Assembly (NCBI RefSeq): GCF_023159225.1 | Contig: NC_063167.1 | Coordinates: forward strand, 4,018,234-4,082,233 | Direction: 5' to 3' | DNA from: Perognathus longimembris pacificus | Taxonomy: Eukaryota; Chordata; Mammalia; Rodentia; Heteromyidae | DNA: 64,000 nucleotides | Shown here: one piece after another, positions 46,666 to 59,296 of the stretch | Numbering within the stretch: position 1 is the first letter of the stretch | Layout of the letters: every line of letters begins with the position of its first letter | Program-made: the position numbers and the translations under genes | Notes under the pieces: model-generated | What the model saw: only the letters and a program-made list of their open reading frames with translations | Told to the model about the DNA's origin: nothing | Databases searched by the model: none

Positions 46666-48582
46666 GCGGGTCCCTAGCGTCACGTCCTTTCTCAATCTTC
46701 AACTTGCTGTTTATGTACTGTAACCTAATTTTAGAATTAAAAAGTGTATGAGTAAGTACAAAAATGTTCATTGTAAGTGGAGTAACTGGCAGCCTAATTG
46801 AAGGTGGTACAGTAAGCCAGAGTGGATGGGGACTGAGGAATTGTGAATTACAAACTCTTGTTGTTAGGGTATCCATGACTCCTGAATCTTAGAAGACACA
46901 GATGGAGGAGAAACATGGGCCTTGTGCTGGGGTATTGTGACATCTAGAAGTCTAGAGTGTGTGGGAAGGACCATCAAGAAATGAGAATACAGCAGTAGAA
47001 AAGAGGCAGATACTGAATGGACGCCTTAATTATCAATACACTTTGGCACCAAGCAAGGTAGAGTATTTCCCAGATCCACTGGGTCCCACCCAGAGTTCTG
47101 TATAGGGATCGTGGGATGAGGACAGTTATGCACCACACCAAGACCACATAGGCGGTGGTGGTCTGGTGAGGTGACGTGGCCTGGTGATAGTGGAGTGAGG
47201 AGGAAATGGCCCCAACACATTTCTCAGGACACGCCCATGCCGTTTTCATGCCGTTCAGCAGCCTTAGAGAAGACACTAACGAACATGCTTTCCTTCCAGA
47301 TCACCTTCAAGGGTGCCATAGTCTCTCCATCTTTGTTCTTTGGCATAGGCCACAATAATAATATTGCTCTTGAAGGTTTTAAAAACAAAACCAAGAAAAA
47401 CAAACCCAAGGAGACGGTGTCCTGTGACGCAGGTTGTTATCTCAAGGTGAGTTTATTTGTAGCGCTAACTTGTGATGAATTGTCCAAAGAACTAAAACTT
47501 CTCTTCCAGGTATAATATACTTTATGTCAGATTTTGTTCATTTCAGTGTAAGCATTGGTTATTGTACACAAGAAATCAACTGAACCAGGACAAAGATCCA
47601 ATTAAGCTTAGATTGTATTTCACATGGAGAAGTAGCCAATATTTCTTTCTGATCAAATCAATAAAGATGATGCAGTGCCTTTTAAATACTTTTAAATAAA
47701 GTGTGAAAGTAAAGGCCAGATTTTTATGTACCTCAAAACAACAAATAATTTGTAGAGAAATGCATTTGTCATTAGATTTATTGCTAAACTCATTTACATA
47801 ATCTTTTTTCTGCCATGGAAATGTAAGAAGTATGAATTGGTGGCGGGGGGTGTGTGTGTGTGAAGATCTACTTGCCAAAGCGGTTCAACAAGTAGAACTC
47901 ACAAGTCTGTATTTATAGTTTTTTGGCCAGATGAATCACCAGTGGAGAATTCAAATGGATCAGAAAAATCCAGGATCACATTCAAGAAATGCCAGGTCAA
48001 ACTTTCAGAGTAGTAAAGCCTCTTAAAGGGGATGTTGCACTGAATAAGTTAATATGCTTGGAACATCAGCCTAGCACATATGAGCATATATAAACATTTG
48101 CTGTTTATTTTTGGAAGGGCCCTAATAGGAAAGTTAAATGATGTTTTAATCATGCTTAATAAATGGCACTCTAATTTTGTTACCCTGAATGTCCCCTTGT
48201 AATTCAATGAAGAATAGCTTCTCAAAACAAAGAAGAAGCCAAATCAAAAGCTTACCCCATGTTCTTGTTGTGCACATGTAGAAGATGCAGGGCCGGCTGA
48301 TAAATGAGTCCCGTGACCACAGATGGAGGGGCAATGAGCAGTTCATCACTTATTTTGAAATGTTATTTTCCTTACTCAGATGATTTGATTAGCTTATTGT
48401 TTTTGAATATTCTGCTGCAGCATGTTGTACGTTTTGTGGAGTTAAACTGTAATTTATGACTAATGAATGTTAAAGCCACTGTCAAAATTGCATACTTTGC
48501 ATTTCCTTGATTTGAAGTCAAGCTTTCATTCAGTACTCGTAATACTCTGCAATTTAAGCTCTGTATTGTAAGCTCTCTTTTT
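46666..48582. other. SINE-free DNA, one exon candidate
   Basis: AT-rich and unassigned apart from the exon-like segment at 47300-47446 and a short (GT)n near 47850-47861. Confidence 0.4.
47300..47446 (+). other. Exon-like open segment, product unknown
   Basis: 147 bp (49 codons, divisible by three, open in frame 1) bounded by an acceptor-like ttccttccAG and a consensus donor AAG|GTGAGT. The peptide has a lysine-rich middle (FKNKTKKNKPKE) and two cysteines near its end; I do not recognise it. The antisense strand also looks loosely protein-like, so a decayed processed pseudogene is an alternative. It lies in a SINE-free interval. Chance occurrence cannot be excluded. Confidence 0.25.
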
Positions 48583-48780
48583 CTTTTTGCAGTGCTAGGG
48601 TTTGAACTCAGGGTCCCACAGTTACTAGGAAACACTTTCCCTTTTGAGCCATGCCTCCAATGCTTGTAGATAAGGTATCCTGTTTTGTTTTTTGCCTAGG
48701 CTGGGCTGGACAGCAAGCAATCCACATACCCAAGAGTCTTCACGTGTTTGGGCCACAGGTGAAAGCCATCATGCCTCACT
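48583..48780 (-). mobile_element. Old B1-ID-type SINE
   Basis: Antisense: gcagtgctagggtttgaact, cagggtcccacagttactag, ccttttgagccatgcctcc, then a decayed B1-like arm. Confidence 0.55.
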
Positions 48781-50528
48781 TAATTATTGAGACCGTGTCT
48801 TGCTAACTTTTTCCTAGGCAAAAAACTGTTATCTTTGAACTGTTATTCTGATCTCCGCATTTGAGATTACACATGTGAGCCCCCATACTGGGGTGGCTCT
48901 TAAGCTCGTAAACAACTCCCTGAGTTAGTGCCCTCTGGTGGTCCCCACAGGACATCAGGGGAGAGGGGCTCTGGGCTTCTGCTTCACAATGGGCTGGGAT
49001 CCGTTCATTTTGGTGGGGTTGGAAAGCCACCTGGTGTTGACCTAATTCCCACCTGCAGTGATGTCTGTTTCCTTCCCCGAAGCCACAGCTCCAGGGCTGG
49101 CGTGGACACAGCGGCCCAGCCCTGCCTCCTGAGCAGCTTAGCTTGGGGCTGCAACTCTGGGTGGGAGAGTTCTGGAAGTCCTGTGCCAGCGTGCAGCTTT
49201 CCCAAGCGGAGCCAGGGCAGCCACTTTTAGGTGTATCTCTTATCTCCCTTTACGGGAAGACCACGTTTTCCTGGAATTAAGGTACAAAAGGCCCTTCTGG
49301 TGACGCCCTGGGGCAGCTTGGAATGAGCTGGCCATTGTGGCCATCTCTGACCAGATTTGTTCACTTTGGGGGCAAGGCTCTGGGATCAGAAAGCCCAGGA
49401 ACTGAATCTCTGAAAACCCTTGGGATTCCAAAGGCTTTGACTTGTAAGGGTTTCTTTAGCTTGTGAAGCAGGCATGATGTCTGGCCCTTTCTGGAACTTA
49501 CGAGCAGAGAGGGCTGTGAGGGTGGGAGGAGACGATGTGTCTTCGTTCTCTTGAAGCTGGTGTGGCTCGTGCTTGAAATTCCTTCCGCTAGGTCACCAGG
49601 CCGAGAGAGCCAGCTTGCAGTTGGAAGCCAGCAGAGGCAAGAACATTAGTGAGAACTGGTGAGAAGTTGCACAGGTAGTCAGAACGGGGGAGTTGTGGTC
49701 TAGGCTGGACTGGAGCAAAAGCAAGGCCGTATTTCCACAGTAATAAAAACATAAAGGACTATAGGGTGGCCCAAACAGTAAAGTGCCTGTCTAGCAAGTA
49801 GAAGGCCCTGAGTTCAAATCCCAGGACTGCCAGATTCCACTTGGAGCCTTGTTAAAAGTCTGTTTCATTCTTTTCCTTAAAGACAAGCCCTCTTAATAGA
49901 TCCTTAAGAGGAACAGCTTCATGATGGAATAATTTCATATTTACAATGAAGTTAGAGGTAAACGTAAGAATTTCATATGCCCTTCACCTTGTTCCTCCTA
50001 CACATTTATGCTGTTGAGTTTTCCTGATAACTTTTCCTAATTACTGTTCACTTGGGTCAAATTTGATGTAAGCACCCATTTAGCACTTTGCTGAGACTGA
50101 ACTGTTTGCTTTGAGTCCCTGAATTCCGTTGAACATAAAGCATTTAATTCTGAACTGTCCTGTTTTCACCTGGCTCCATTTCTGTGACCGTTTGGCATTA
50201 GGAAAGCTTGCTGCGATTTTCCAGGATCTTCACACCTAAGTATTTTCCCTATTTGTGCAATTAATGAGCTGTGTGAGCTAAGGAAAGACAGGGCAGTCAG
50301 TTCGCATCAATTTCAGCCAGGCATTTTTGCAGTCTCATAACTGCTTCTCATGGAATTGCAATTTAAGTCAAGGTAGAAGTTTCATGTGTCTTCAAAAATG
50401 AATTACCCCTCCCCCAGTCTTTCTTATCTTTAAAAGCAAATAAAAACTCAGTAAAAAAAAAAAAAGTCTCATCTTGTTACTGGCTTCCCAATTCAAACTC
50501 CACTAGCTAGGTGTTTTTTTGTATGTGT
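48781..50528. other. Mostly unassigned; lone ID-like arm at 49750-49832
   Basis: A lone tRNA-like SINE unit is visible at 49750-49832 (tagggtggcccaaacagtaa ... gccctgagttcaaatcccag). A weak L1-like patch lies at 49910-50120. Otherwise unassigned; no gene recognised. Confidence 0.45.
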
Positions 50529-50751
50529 GTGTGCCAGTCCTGGGGCTTGAACTTGGGACCTGGATGCTGTTCCTGAGCTTTTTTTACTCAAGGCTTAGTG
50601 TTGTACCACTGTAGCCATAGTTCCGTTTCTGGCTTTTTTGGTGGTTAATTAGAGATAAAAGGTCTCATAGACTTTCCTGTCCGGGCTGGCTTCAAACCAC
50701 AATCATCATCTCAGCCTCCTGAGTGGCTAAGCATTATGAGCACCTGGCTTC
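50529..50751 (-). mobile_element. B1-dID-type SINE dimer
   Basis: Antisense right arm (gtgccagtcctggggcttga), linker ttttggtggttaattagaga, B1-like arm catctcagcctcctgagtgg. Confidence 0.82.
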
Positions 50752-51570
50752 CACTGGCTTTTTTACATGTAATCTATAATTTTAGCATGAAAAATAATTG
50801 CAGTGTTTTATGTTAGCATTGTAAGAAAACTTAGTTTGTTTCCTACCAACCCAGAGGGGCAGGAAGAGAGCTTCGCCCTCTCTTTTCTTGAGTCTGAGGA
50901 GTGTCTTAATTGGGGTCACGTAGCAAAAGCGGGGCCTGGGGTTGCCGAGCCATTCTGCAATCACCCTGTGTCAGTCCTTGTGCCCCTGCCCCGAGCATTC
51001 CCGTGGCCAGGAGGCTTGGGGAGTGCTGGGGCTGCACTCTCACATGGGCTCCGCTCCGCCCTAGGGCTCTTACTTATGCAAGTAATACACGCAAGCACTC
51101 TTTCGTACCCAGTAAACAACTACCATGTCTTGTCTCAGCCCAGATAGTTGCTAGGTAGTAGGAAATCCGCATTGTTAGTGTTGCCTTTGAGGAAATGGGG
51201 GTGAGGCAGCTCCGGGTCCCTCTGTGCTTCTGCCCTGGTTGACCCGTTCAGTACCTTCCCAGACCCCGGGCAGCTCGGTCCTCTTCCGTGCTGCTGCGTC
51301 CTGTCCCATCTTGGGGTTACATACTGTGCTACAGATAAGCCCTGACAGAGGAGACAAGTGTGACATGTTTTTTTGCAAGAGCCACTGAGTGAGCTGATGA
51401 TGACTTCTGAAGAGGTGATGGATGAGCCAGGCCTTGAAAAGCTGGTTGCACGTCGCTGCATGATGGGACCCGTGGAGAAACAGCAGGGAGCCTCCCAGGG
51501 AAAATCCTTTTGCAAGGAAGGTGGAGCTGTTCCGGTGCCCGTTTCTATGGTATAGAAATGACATTTTGGC
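50752..51570. other. No gene recognised
   Basis: Several overlapping frames of 114-129 codons on both strands (50803-51564) but no domain, splice pattern or bias that supports one over another. Confidence 0.4.
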
Positions 51571-51818
51571 CAGGAGCTGATGGCTCAGGCTGGTGGCTCA
51601 CGCCTGTCATCCTTGCTACTCAGGAGGCCGAGATCTGAGGATCACAGTTCAAACCCAGCCTGGGCAGGAAAGTCAGTGAGACTCTTATCTCCAGATAACC
51701 ACCAGCAAACTGAAGTGGTGCTGTGGCCCAAATGGTAGAGTGTTAGCCTTGAGCTAAAAAGCTAAGGGACAGCGCCCAGGCCCTGAGTTCAAGCCCCACG
51801 ACTGACAAATAAAATTTT
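51571..51818 (+). mobile_element. B1-dID-type SINE dimer, well preserved
   Basis: Best intact sense example: ggtggctcacgcctgtcatc, gctactcaggaggccgagat, cagcctgggcaggaaagtca, linker ctccagataaccacc, right arm with a diverged A box (gctgtggcccaaatggtaga) and an intact B box (gagttcaagcc). Confidence 0.9.
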
Positions 51819-51971
51819 GTTGTCACGTGCCATGGTCTGTTTTAGTTAGATGTGTGTTTCTGATAACATCATTACCCAGAGGATCCTGGCTAGTGTGCTG
51901 GCTAGTGGTTGTGAAGTTGCCTTCCCTATTTTGCTGAGCTGGTGTGTGGTGTGTGGTATTGCTTTGTGTTT

Positions 51972-52171
51972 ATTTATTTTTGCCAGACCTGGGCCTTGAA
52001 CACAGGGCCTAGGTACTGTTCCCTGGTTTCTTTTTGCTCAAGGCTAGCACTCTGCCACTTGAGCCACAGCGCCACTTCTGGTTTTTTCCATATATGTGGT
52101 GCTGCGGAATCGAACCCAGGCCTTCAGGCATGTGAGGCAAGCACTCTGCTGCTAAGCCACATTCCCAGCCC
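51972..52171 (-). mobile_element. IDL-Geo SINE
   Basis: Antisense dimer from atttttgccagacctgggcc to ccacattcccagccc. Flanks share TTGTGTTT (near 51963 and 52172), a probable short target duplication. Confidence 0.88.
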
Positions 52172-52272
52172 TTGTGTTTGCTTTTTAAGGTGAGATAAAT
52201 ACACAAAGCCACAGTGGGATATATGAGTTAGGATATGTTTTGCTCTTCTGAGATTCTACCTATCAAAGACAT

Positions 52273-52459
52273 TTTTTTTTTAACTTGTCCTGGGGCTTGA
52301 ACTCAGGGCCTGGGCACTGCCCCTGAGCTTCCCTTCTCCCCCCCCCCCCCATTTGTTGAGTCACAGCTCTATTTTTCGCTTTTTGGTGGTTAGAGTTGCA
52401 TGGACTTTTGGTGCCCAGGCTGGCTTTGAACAGAAATCCACTGGAGTGCCTGGCTGGCT
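52273..52459 (-). mobile_element. B1-dID-type SINE, decayed
   Basis: Antisense right arm broken by a C-run (ccttctcccccccccccc), linker ttttggtggttagagttgc, shortened B1-like arm. Confidence 0.72.
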
Positions 52460-54249
52460 TTGGTTTGTTTTTCCTTCAAGCTGAGGAGGTGTCTGGTATT
52501 TGTTGTTGTCTGGCACCAGTGGATTCAGGAGCAGTATCCAGAGTAAGTCCTTGCTGGCTTTCCTAGCCGTTGTAGGTGTCATGTGATAAAAGGCTTTGCT
52601 GTGTGTCTGCCTGCCCTGCAGGAATGATGTTTTCAGGAAATTATAAAATGTGAGTATGAGTCTCAAATTCTGCCAAACCTGTCTCAGAGATGCAGAATCA
52701 GAGCTGGAGAGTCCGCGTCCTCTGCACAGCTGGGCGTAGTCGTGTGTCTCTGGACATTGGGGGCCTGCACTGCCCGCTGTGCGGTTCCTGGCTCCCTCGA
52801 AGTGGGGAGAAGTGGGGAGCTTTGCCGTGGGTCCCGAGAGGTCTCACCCTTCTCTCAGCGCTGGACTCCTGCAAGCCCGTGGTGCCACTCAGGTGGCTGG
52901 AGCTCAGTGCAGCCTGTGGCCCCAACAGGAAGCAGGGCAAGGTTTGGGTTGTATGATTTACATAAGGCCCAAATCAGCAAGCCTCCACCCTCGAGCTTAC
53001 AAATCCACTTGTCCAAATATTTAAATGACAAGGTCATACTGAAAAAAAATATAGACCACAGTATTTCAATATTGACAAGGACACCCGAGTTTCAGCTTGC
53101 TTCATGGAAAACTCGGTTAAGGAAATGGGGGAGCTGGGTTGATGGTTTATTTGAAGGTTGGCCGCGTGTCTTTAATTCTCACTAGCTGCCCTGGATAGGC
53201 CTGGGAGTAGGTTCTGCATTCCAAGCTCAGACTTGAGAACCAGGCACTTAGAGTATAAGTGAAGTTGCTGGCAAGTTTGTTTTAAAGATCCTGCCTTCCT
53301 CTATTTCCGTGAACCCAGTAAAAATAGCCTGGAATAAAATTTAATTATGCTGCACTGAATATTTCATGTGGAATTAAGGGGCAGAAACTGCCTTTAAAAA
53401 GCATTAAGTTTAGAAAGAATAAAGGCTTTTGTAGGGTCTTGGGAGATACTAATTAAAAGATTTGCACAAATGTATTTTCTCCTTTTTGATGAGTTTAAAG
53501 AAACCCACCCCTCCCTTCCTAAATTGATTACTTCTCTAACATCAGCCCTGCTCAATATGGGAGTCTGCCATGCTGCCTGTTTGATGGCTTCTTCCTGGTA
53601 AAAGTAAAAGAGGTTTTTAATCATCTGATTTAGATGCGTAATAGAAAGTAAATGTTTAACTTGCTTTGGTTTTTTTCTGAACCCGTGTTTAAATCCACAC
53701 AAACAGTTGAGTAAAGTGAACACACATCACTGGACTAGCTATTTCAAACATTTCAGAATGTAAGAATGCTAAATGGGGTTCCCTTTTAAAAATAGAAATG
53801 GCTGCTTACATTTCCATAATTACCGCTAACTAGCACAACATTTTAAATGGTGACACACTCAGGCTAGGAAAAGTGTGTTAAAAGGCCTGGTAGAAGCGAG
53901 CGGAAGCTGCTCTCGGCAGCCGCTTCAGCGGGGAGGGTCAAAGCCAGGAAGTGGGGGCTTCCAGGGCAGGGCGCCGGGAGTCGGGAGAGGAGCGGGGGCC
54001 GGCACAAAGGCCACACCTTCGCAGTCTCAGTTTTGACCTGTGATTCTGAGTGTGCCCATGCTTCAGTCGGCCTTGCTGTTTGGACAGGTGCATTGTTCTC
54101 TGACCACTGTTACAAGGTGGCTGGGAAGGGTGATGGAAGCCAGTTGTGAAGTACGTGTCATAGTATTTGTGAACTTGAAGACTAGGGCTGGTGAAGACAA
54201 ACCAGAGCCTTTTATTCCCATTCCAAACATAGGATCCACCTGTTTGTTC
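52460..54249. other. No gene; GC-rich patch at 53890-54010
   Basis: SINE-free. The patch at 53890-54010 holds several CpGs (gaagcgagcggaagctgc, gcgccgggagtcgg). A 147-codon open frame at 52742-53185 has no recognisable domain. Confidence 0.4.
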
Positions 54250-54745
54250 TTCCAAGGTTAGTCAGACTTCATACCTTTCCTGGTACCACCCTACTCCAAG
54301 CTGTTCATACTCTCCCTGCGGTTTAGCCACAGTATCTGTTAAAAGTGTAGACCCTGCAATGACTTTTCCTCCATCTGGAATACCTGTGGCCTGCATCGTT
54401 ACTCATTTCCCACCACTTCTCCTGTCTTGGCACACAGCTCCTTCCCATACCTGGTACACGCGGTGCGTGGTTCTGTGCTCTGGGGCTTCCTCTCCCTCGC
54501 TCCCTGCACCCTGCCCGTCAGTATGCTGTTGAGGGCGCCTCTGAAGTGCATCTTCAAGATAGCGTCCTCCCTCAGCCCCCGTCACCTTGTCATCTTCATG
54601 GTGTTCATACCTATCAGAAGTTTCCTTTTCTTCCTTATTTTGGTCCTTCCCCCCACTTCACCAGCTCCTTTAGGGCAGGGCCTTGTCTCTCAGCTGTGTT
54701 TCCAGCAGCTGGAGCACTCGTGAGAACAGACACACATGGGTCAAA
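54250..54745 (+). mobile_element. L2 3' part
   Basis: Long L2-type pyrimidine-rich text (gcaatgacttttcctccatc, tggaatacctgtggcc, tttagggcagggccttgtct, agcagctggagcactcg). This explains the open frames at 54427-54764. Confidence 0.6.
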
Positions 54746-57026
54746 TGAGTACCAAGAGGCATAACAAGCCACCCCCTCAGCCGTGACCTTCCCCTGGTAT
54801 AGAGGCTCCTTGGTAGTGTCCCCTCGTGTTGGGGAACTGAAACACAGTTGTAAATCTTGCCTTTTAGGGGTAAAGTTAGAGTTTGGGTATTCACACAATG
54901 GCTGTGCTTAAAGAGACTCAGGCTGGGTTCCCAAGATGCTGAGGAGGTGGTCCTCTCAGCGCCTCCCAGGTTCCTGGTCCATGGCGAGAGCTCACAGGTG
55001 GCTGGCCACCTCACTGGAGGCTGTGGGCTCACGCGGCCCCCGCTTCCAAGACCCAGTTTGCATTGGCACTCAGCTTGAGAGCCAGATGGCCTTCCACTGA
55101 CATCGATGGCATCTTTCTTACCAGCCTGGTGGGGGCGCTTTCGAAGCTCAGCAGTCACACTGGGGCCAGGGAACGCATCGGTTAAGATGCAGGTGTTTTC
55201 AGAAATCTCAACTGTGGTGAGCTGCTTTTAACTAACTTCCTTTGTTTTTATCCTGGCAACATGGAGATTTTTTTTTAGGAAGAAAGAATGGAAGGCTACT
55301 GACACTTAGAAAGCCATGAGGGTGCTCAGAAATAGTTGAACCCTTTGCATTCAACTTCCTTAGGGATGAAGAGAATTAAATTTCCATTTCACTGAGTCTC
55401 AAATCTGTGATGCCACTCAAGCTTTCCGGGGAAGCACTGACTTTGGTCTTGAATGTGCTAGCTGGGGACCACATGGTAGAACTCAGGAGACCCGTCTGCC
55501 AAGCAAAAGCTCCCTTGTGCGGCTTCGTGTTCTTGTTGCTGTCGTTATCACTGGCTTTAAGACAGTACTTGGGTTGTGGAAGTGAAAGCAGCAACTCCCA
55601 GTTAATTTATAACGAAGGAGACCTTTATTTAGAATGGAGACCCAGGCATAGAGCTCCCTGGAGCAGGGGGATTTGAGTTTTGAGTTGCTTTCGATCGAGC
55701 ATCTGTTAATTAGACTGGATTTAAGGGAATGCTTCTTTCTCACGTGCCACTGGAGTCGGCTGTCACCCAGCTGCCGATGCCGGGATCCTTTCTAGTCCAG
55801 CCGCTGCCATTGGGAGCTCGTCTCGAAGGGGGCACACGGGGGGAGCCCAGGCGGTGGCCCAGAGCACCTGTCCCCTCCGGTTCCTGCTGTGTGGAGTGAA
55901 GTGGGGAGGAGCTGGCGAGGCTGGCCTCTGTCGTGTGTTTAAGAAGTGGACATGCGCAGCACTTGCCCAGCGGCGGGGTGGGAGAAGAGTCAGTGGCGTC
56001 CTCGGTGTGGGAGCTCAGAGAGCGAGCCTGCCTGGACCAGAAACAAGCGTTCTTCCATGACACACTCCGCCATTCAGTCCTTGGGCCAGTTGCTTTTGAA
56101 GTTAACATGGTGGTTTAGCCAACCGAGTGTTCTATAGACTCAGTCGCATACACTCACCTGGCTAATGGCAGCCAGTACTGGTAATTATTTGAGGGACAAC
56201 AACTTCCACCTAGATTATCAGCACTTAGTGTGTGCACACTCTTGACACACTCCTTGATAGTTACACTTCAAGTGTTTGCAAGGTGTCAGAATCGCCAAGC
56301 TTCTTGGACCACACCTAAAGTGAGATGGGCACTTAGTTGTAACTGGCCTTGAGTGCTAGCAAGGGAAAAGTACCCACCGGCTATTTATTACTTCTCTTTT
56401 CCCAGCCCTAAGAGAGCCAGAACCACTTCCTAACCGCAAATAGCTAGTGTTTCTTTTTCTATCCTGTCTTTCCATAGCTAAGATGTTTACACAAGTTTCT
56501 AGCCAGCCACTAGCCCGTAATTTCCCTTGTTTTTGCAGAGCTGGGCTTAGTGGCATCTGGAAAAGCCCCGTTTGTAACTTTAGGAAAAGTAGAGATTGCA
56601 GAGTGAACTTCAGTTTCATATTCCTTCTTTTGTCACCATGGTTGGCCAATTGAATGTTTCTTAAAGTTAATTGATGTATTTAAATATTTGCTAAAATTTT
56701 AGAGCGTCCTGGTTTTGGGGAAACTAATTATTATGTATGCTTAACAAGATCCATCTGTTGCTCATTCCTTAGATTTAGTGACAGAAGAAGACAGGCAGGT
56801 TGAAGTTCATAAGAGAGATGGAGGAATTGGCCTGTGGTTCCACTCTGGAATGGTACAGATGGGTTTCCAGGGATGTCAGGAAGGTGTTGGAAAGGGACTT
56901 TTTCTGGGCTTCCTGTCAATGACATATCCTTTGTTTTCCTTGCCCATGCCCGGCTGGTCTGGTCAGCCTGGTCTTACAAGGACCCCTGGTGGTTGAGCAG
57001 CCCTGACTGATTTCAGGTAGAACTAT
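54746..57026. other. No gene; CpG-rich patch at 55760-55990
   Basis: SINE-free 2.3 kb. The patch around 55760-55990 has about 15 CpG, below my threshold for calling a promoter. Overlapping frames on both strands are not supported. Confidence 0.4.
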
Positions 57027-57226
57027 TTTTTTTTTTTGCCAGTCCGGGGCTTGAACTCGGGGCCTGGGCACTGTCCCTGAGCTTCTTTTCCTCAAGGGTA
57101 GCACTCTACCACTTGAGTCACAGTGCTACTTCGGCATTTTCTGTTTATGTGGTATTGAGGAATTGAACCCAGGGCTTCATACATGCAAGGCAAGCACTCT
57201 ACCACTGAGCCACTTTCTCTGCCCCA
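57027..57226 (-). mobile_element. IDL-Geo SINE, older copy
   Basis: Antisense: tgccagtccggggcttgaac, ctaccacttgagtcacagtg, ttttctgtttatgtggtatt, cactgagccactttctctgc. Confidence 0.85.
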
Positions 57227-57960
57227 TAGTGCTAATTTTTAATTGGCTTCTAACAGGTATAGGGGGATTTATTTCATTGTTACGTCTTTATACACGTTTA
57301 CACTTTATTCCACTCCATCTCCATCACACTCTCTTGCCACCTTCCCTTCTAAGAAATAGCATCCCCGATGGGTAGCCTTGGTCCGTTTCCATGGCATTAC
57401 TATTTTTTAATCTAGACCCGGCATCATGGTGCCTCAACTGCCCATTACTCACATGTGCTCGTGTGTACGACTGTAGTGAAAACCAGGTCTGTCTCGGGGG
57501 GCCCTGAGGTTATCTGCACGTTGGCCGTGGCAAGTGTGCTGCTTGTGACAGCTCTGTGCCGTCGTGGGCGCGTGCTCAGCCTCCGCACCCACCTTGGGGG
57601 CACTGTGGCTGATGGGTAATCGGCACAGCTGTGTGGTAGCGCCGAGCCCACTGCGGCCCGCGAGTCCGGTTAGAGTGCTGTTCTGACGGATGGTGCCTAT
57701 TCTGGGAAGCAGCTTATTGTCTCTATGAACGGGCGTTCGAAAATAAATGACTGCTTTCTTAATATTTTGAATCATTTTCTTCAGCACATGTTTTGTTGCC
57801 GTGGTTTGAAAGCTTGCCAAATATATGCCTTCGCACAACTCCCTGTAGGGCTGGATATACAATCAGACCAAACAGTGTGATTTAAGGTTGAACATAATTG
57901 GGAACTCAGCAATCACTTGCCTTGCATTTGATAGAATGGCAGTGGAGTGCTTGGGAGTTA
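57227..57960. other. No gene; CpG-rich patch at 57480-57690
   Basis: About 15 CpG within 57480-57690 (cgtcgtgggcgcgtgctc; gcggcccgcgagtccgg). No TATA, CCAAT or coding signal seen next to it. A 137-codon minus-strand frame (57449-57862) crosses it without a recognisable domain. Confidence 0.4.
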
Positions 57961-57970
57961 TTTCTTAGAG

Positions 57971-58030
57971 AGGGGGGGGGGTATGTACATGTATATATAG
58001 TATATATAGGTTCATATATATACATATATC
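57971..58030. repeat. G-run followed by (TA)-rich palindromic tract
   Basis: A G-run, then alternating T/A stretches (atgtatatatagtatatata, catatatatacatatatc) able to pair with themselves. Confidence 0.85.
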
Positions 58031-58810
58031 ACATGTATAATTTCACTGCTTTGAAATAAGTTGTATCTGAAGCCACTGGGCTAAAACACTAGTGTGACAA
58101 TTATTTGACTTTTGTGGTGAAGACAGTAATTAACTTCAAAGAAGTCTTAGCATTTGATACGGTTGATACTACAGTTGTGACTGAGGACCTTATTCAAATT
58201 ATATGAGATGGCAGGCTGGGGAAAAAAATCAGATGGTGACAGAAATATGTGTTAAACTCAAGTCTTTCATCTTATGATGTGTCTCTTTGTTTCTGTGTAT
58301 TTTAGTAATTGAGCGAGAAATTTGGTGAACTTGGTGGTGTCTCTCAGCTAAACAAAGGTCTTTAGTTTTTGCATTTCAAACCACTGCTGTGTGTTGTTGG
58401 AGGGTTCATTGTCTGTAATTGAGACCTTTCTTGTGCTGGTTGGAAAATGCTATTAACAGCCTACTCCCTGGAGTGCTCTTAGAAAATGAACTTGAGAGCT
58501 GTTTCAAAAGTCACCCCAAGTTTGAACCCCAAGTTTGTTTACCTAGCAGAGAGATATTCTCCTGCGTGAGGAGGAATAGCCTGGATATTGAAGGGGTGGG
58601 ATGTGTTCTAACACCTGCCTTTTCATTGCCTGATGTCCTGCAAGCTACACCTGCAGCCACAGTGCCCCCCCGGGGGCAGCGTTTCCCATCATCCTTTGTA
58701 AGAATGTTTATCTAACAAGAAGAGGAATGCACTCAAAACTTTGCCGGCTCAGCTTATGCCGTTGAAGTGAATTTCCTTCCTTTTACAAAAATTTGGAATT
58801 TTTTAAAAAC
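58031..58810. other. No gene recognised
   Basis: Unassigned AT-rich sequence. Confidence 0.4.
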
Positions 58811-58915
58811 GTGTGTGTGTGTGTGTGTTGAACTTGAACTCATGGCTTGTGCACCTTCCCTTAGCTCTTTCTCATGGCTGATACTCTACCACTTGAACCA
58901 TAGCTCCACTTAAGA
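58811..58915 (-). mobile_element. Lone SINE right arm with (GT)n tail
   Basis: (GT)n at 58811-58828 followed by ttgaacttgaactcatggct ... ctctaccacttgaaccatag, ctccacttaag. The microsatellite is at the A-tail end of the SINE. Confidence 0.7.
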
Positions 58916-59296
58916 CCCTTGCCGTTCTTCTGAAAGCACCTATCTATGGGGGTTTCAGAGGGTGAAGTGAATCCAACAGCTCCCGAATGTAACCTTTATT
59001 TGAAAACAACACCGCACAAAGCCTTGTGGGACTTATCCAAGCAAGTACAAAACCACCTGTGAGAATTCAGCAGTACGATCAAAATGCAAGGTCAGTCTTG
59101 TTCCTGTGGACTATAGCTACAAAACATTGGAATATGAAGTTTAAACACGAGGGCCAAATTAAGAGCAACTGTATTCTTACAAGCTGGCAACAGACATTTG
59201 GAAGGTGAAATTTAAAAATTAATACCTTTTACAGTAGTCTCAAAAAATCAAACACCTATGTCAAGGAAGTGTGTAAAACTTCTATCCTGAAAGACA

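Noticed and set aside
54427..54764. Frames of 98 and 72 codons
   Set aside because: They lie in an L2 3' remnant.
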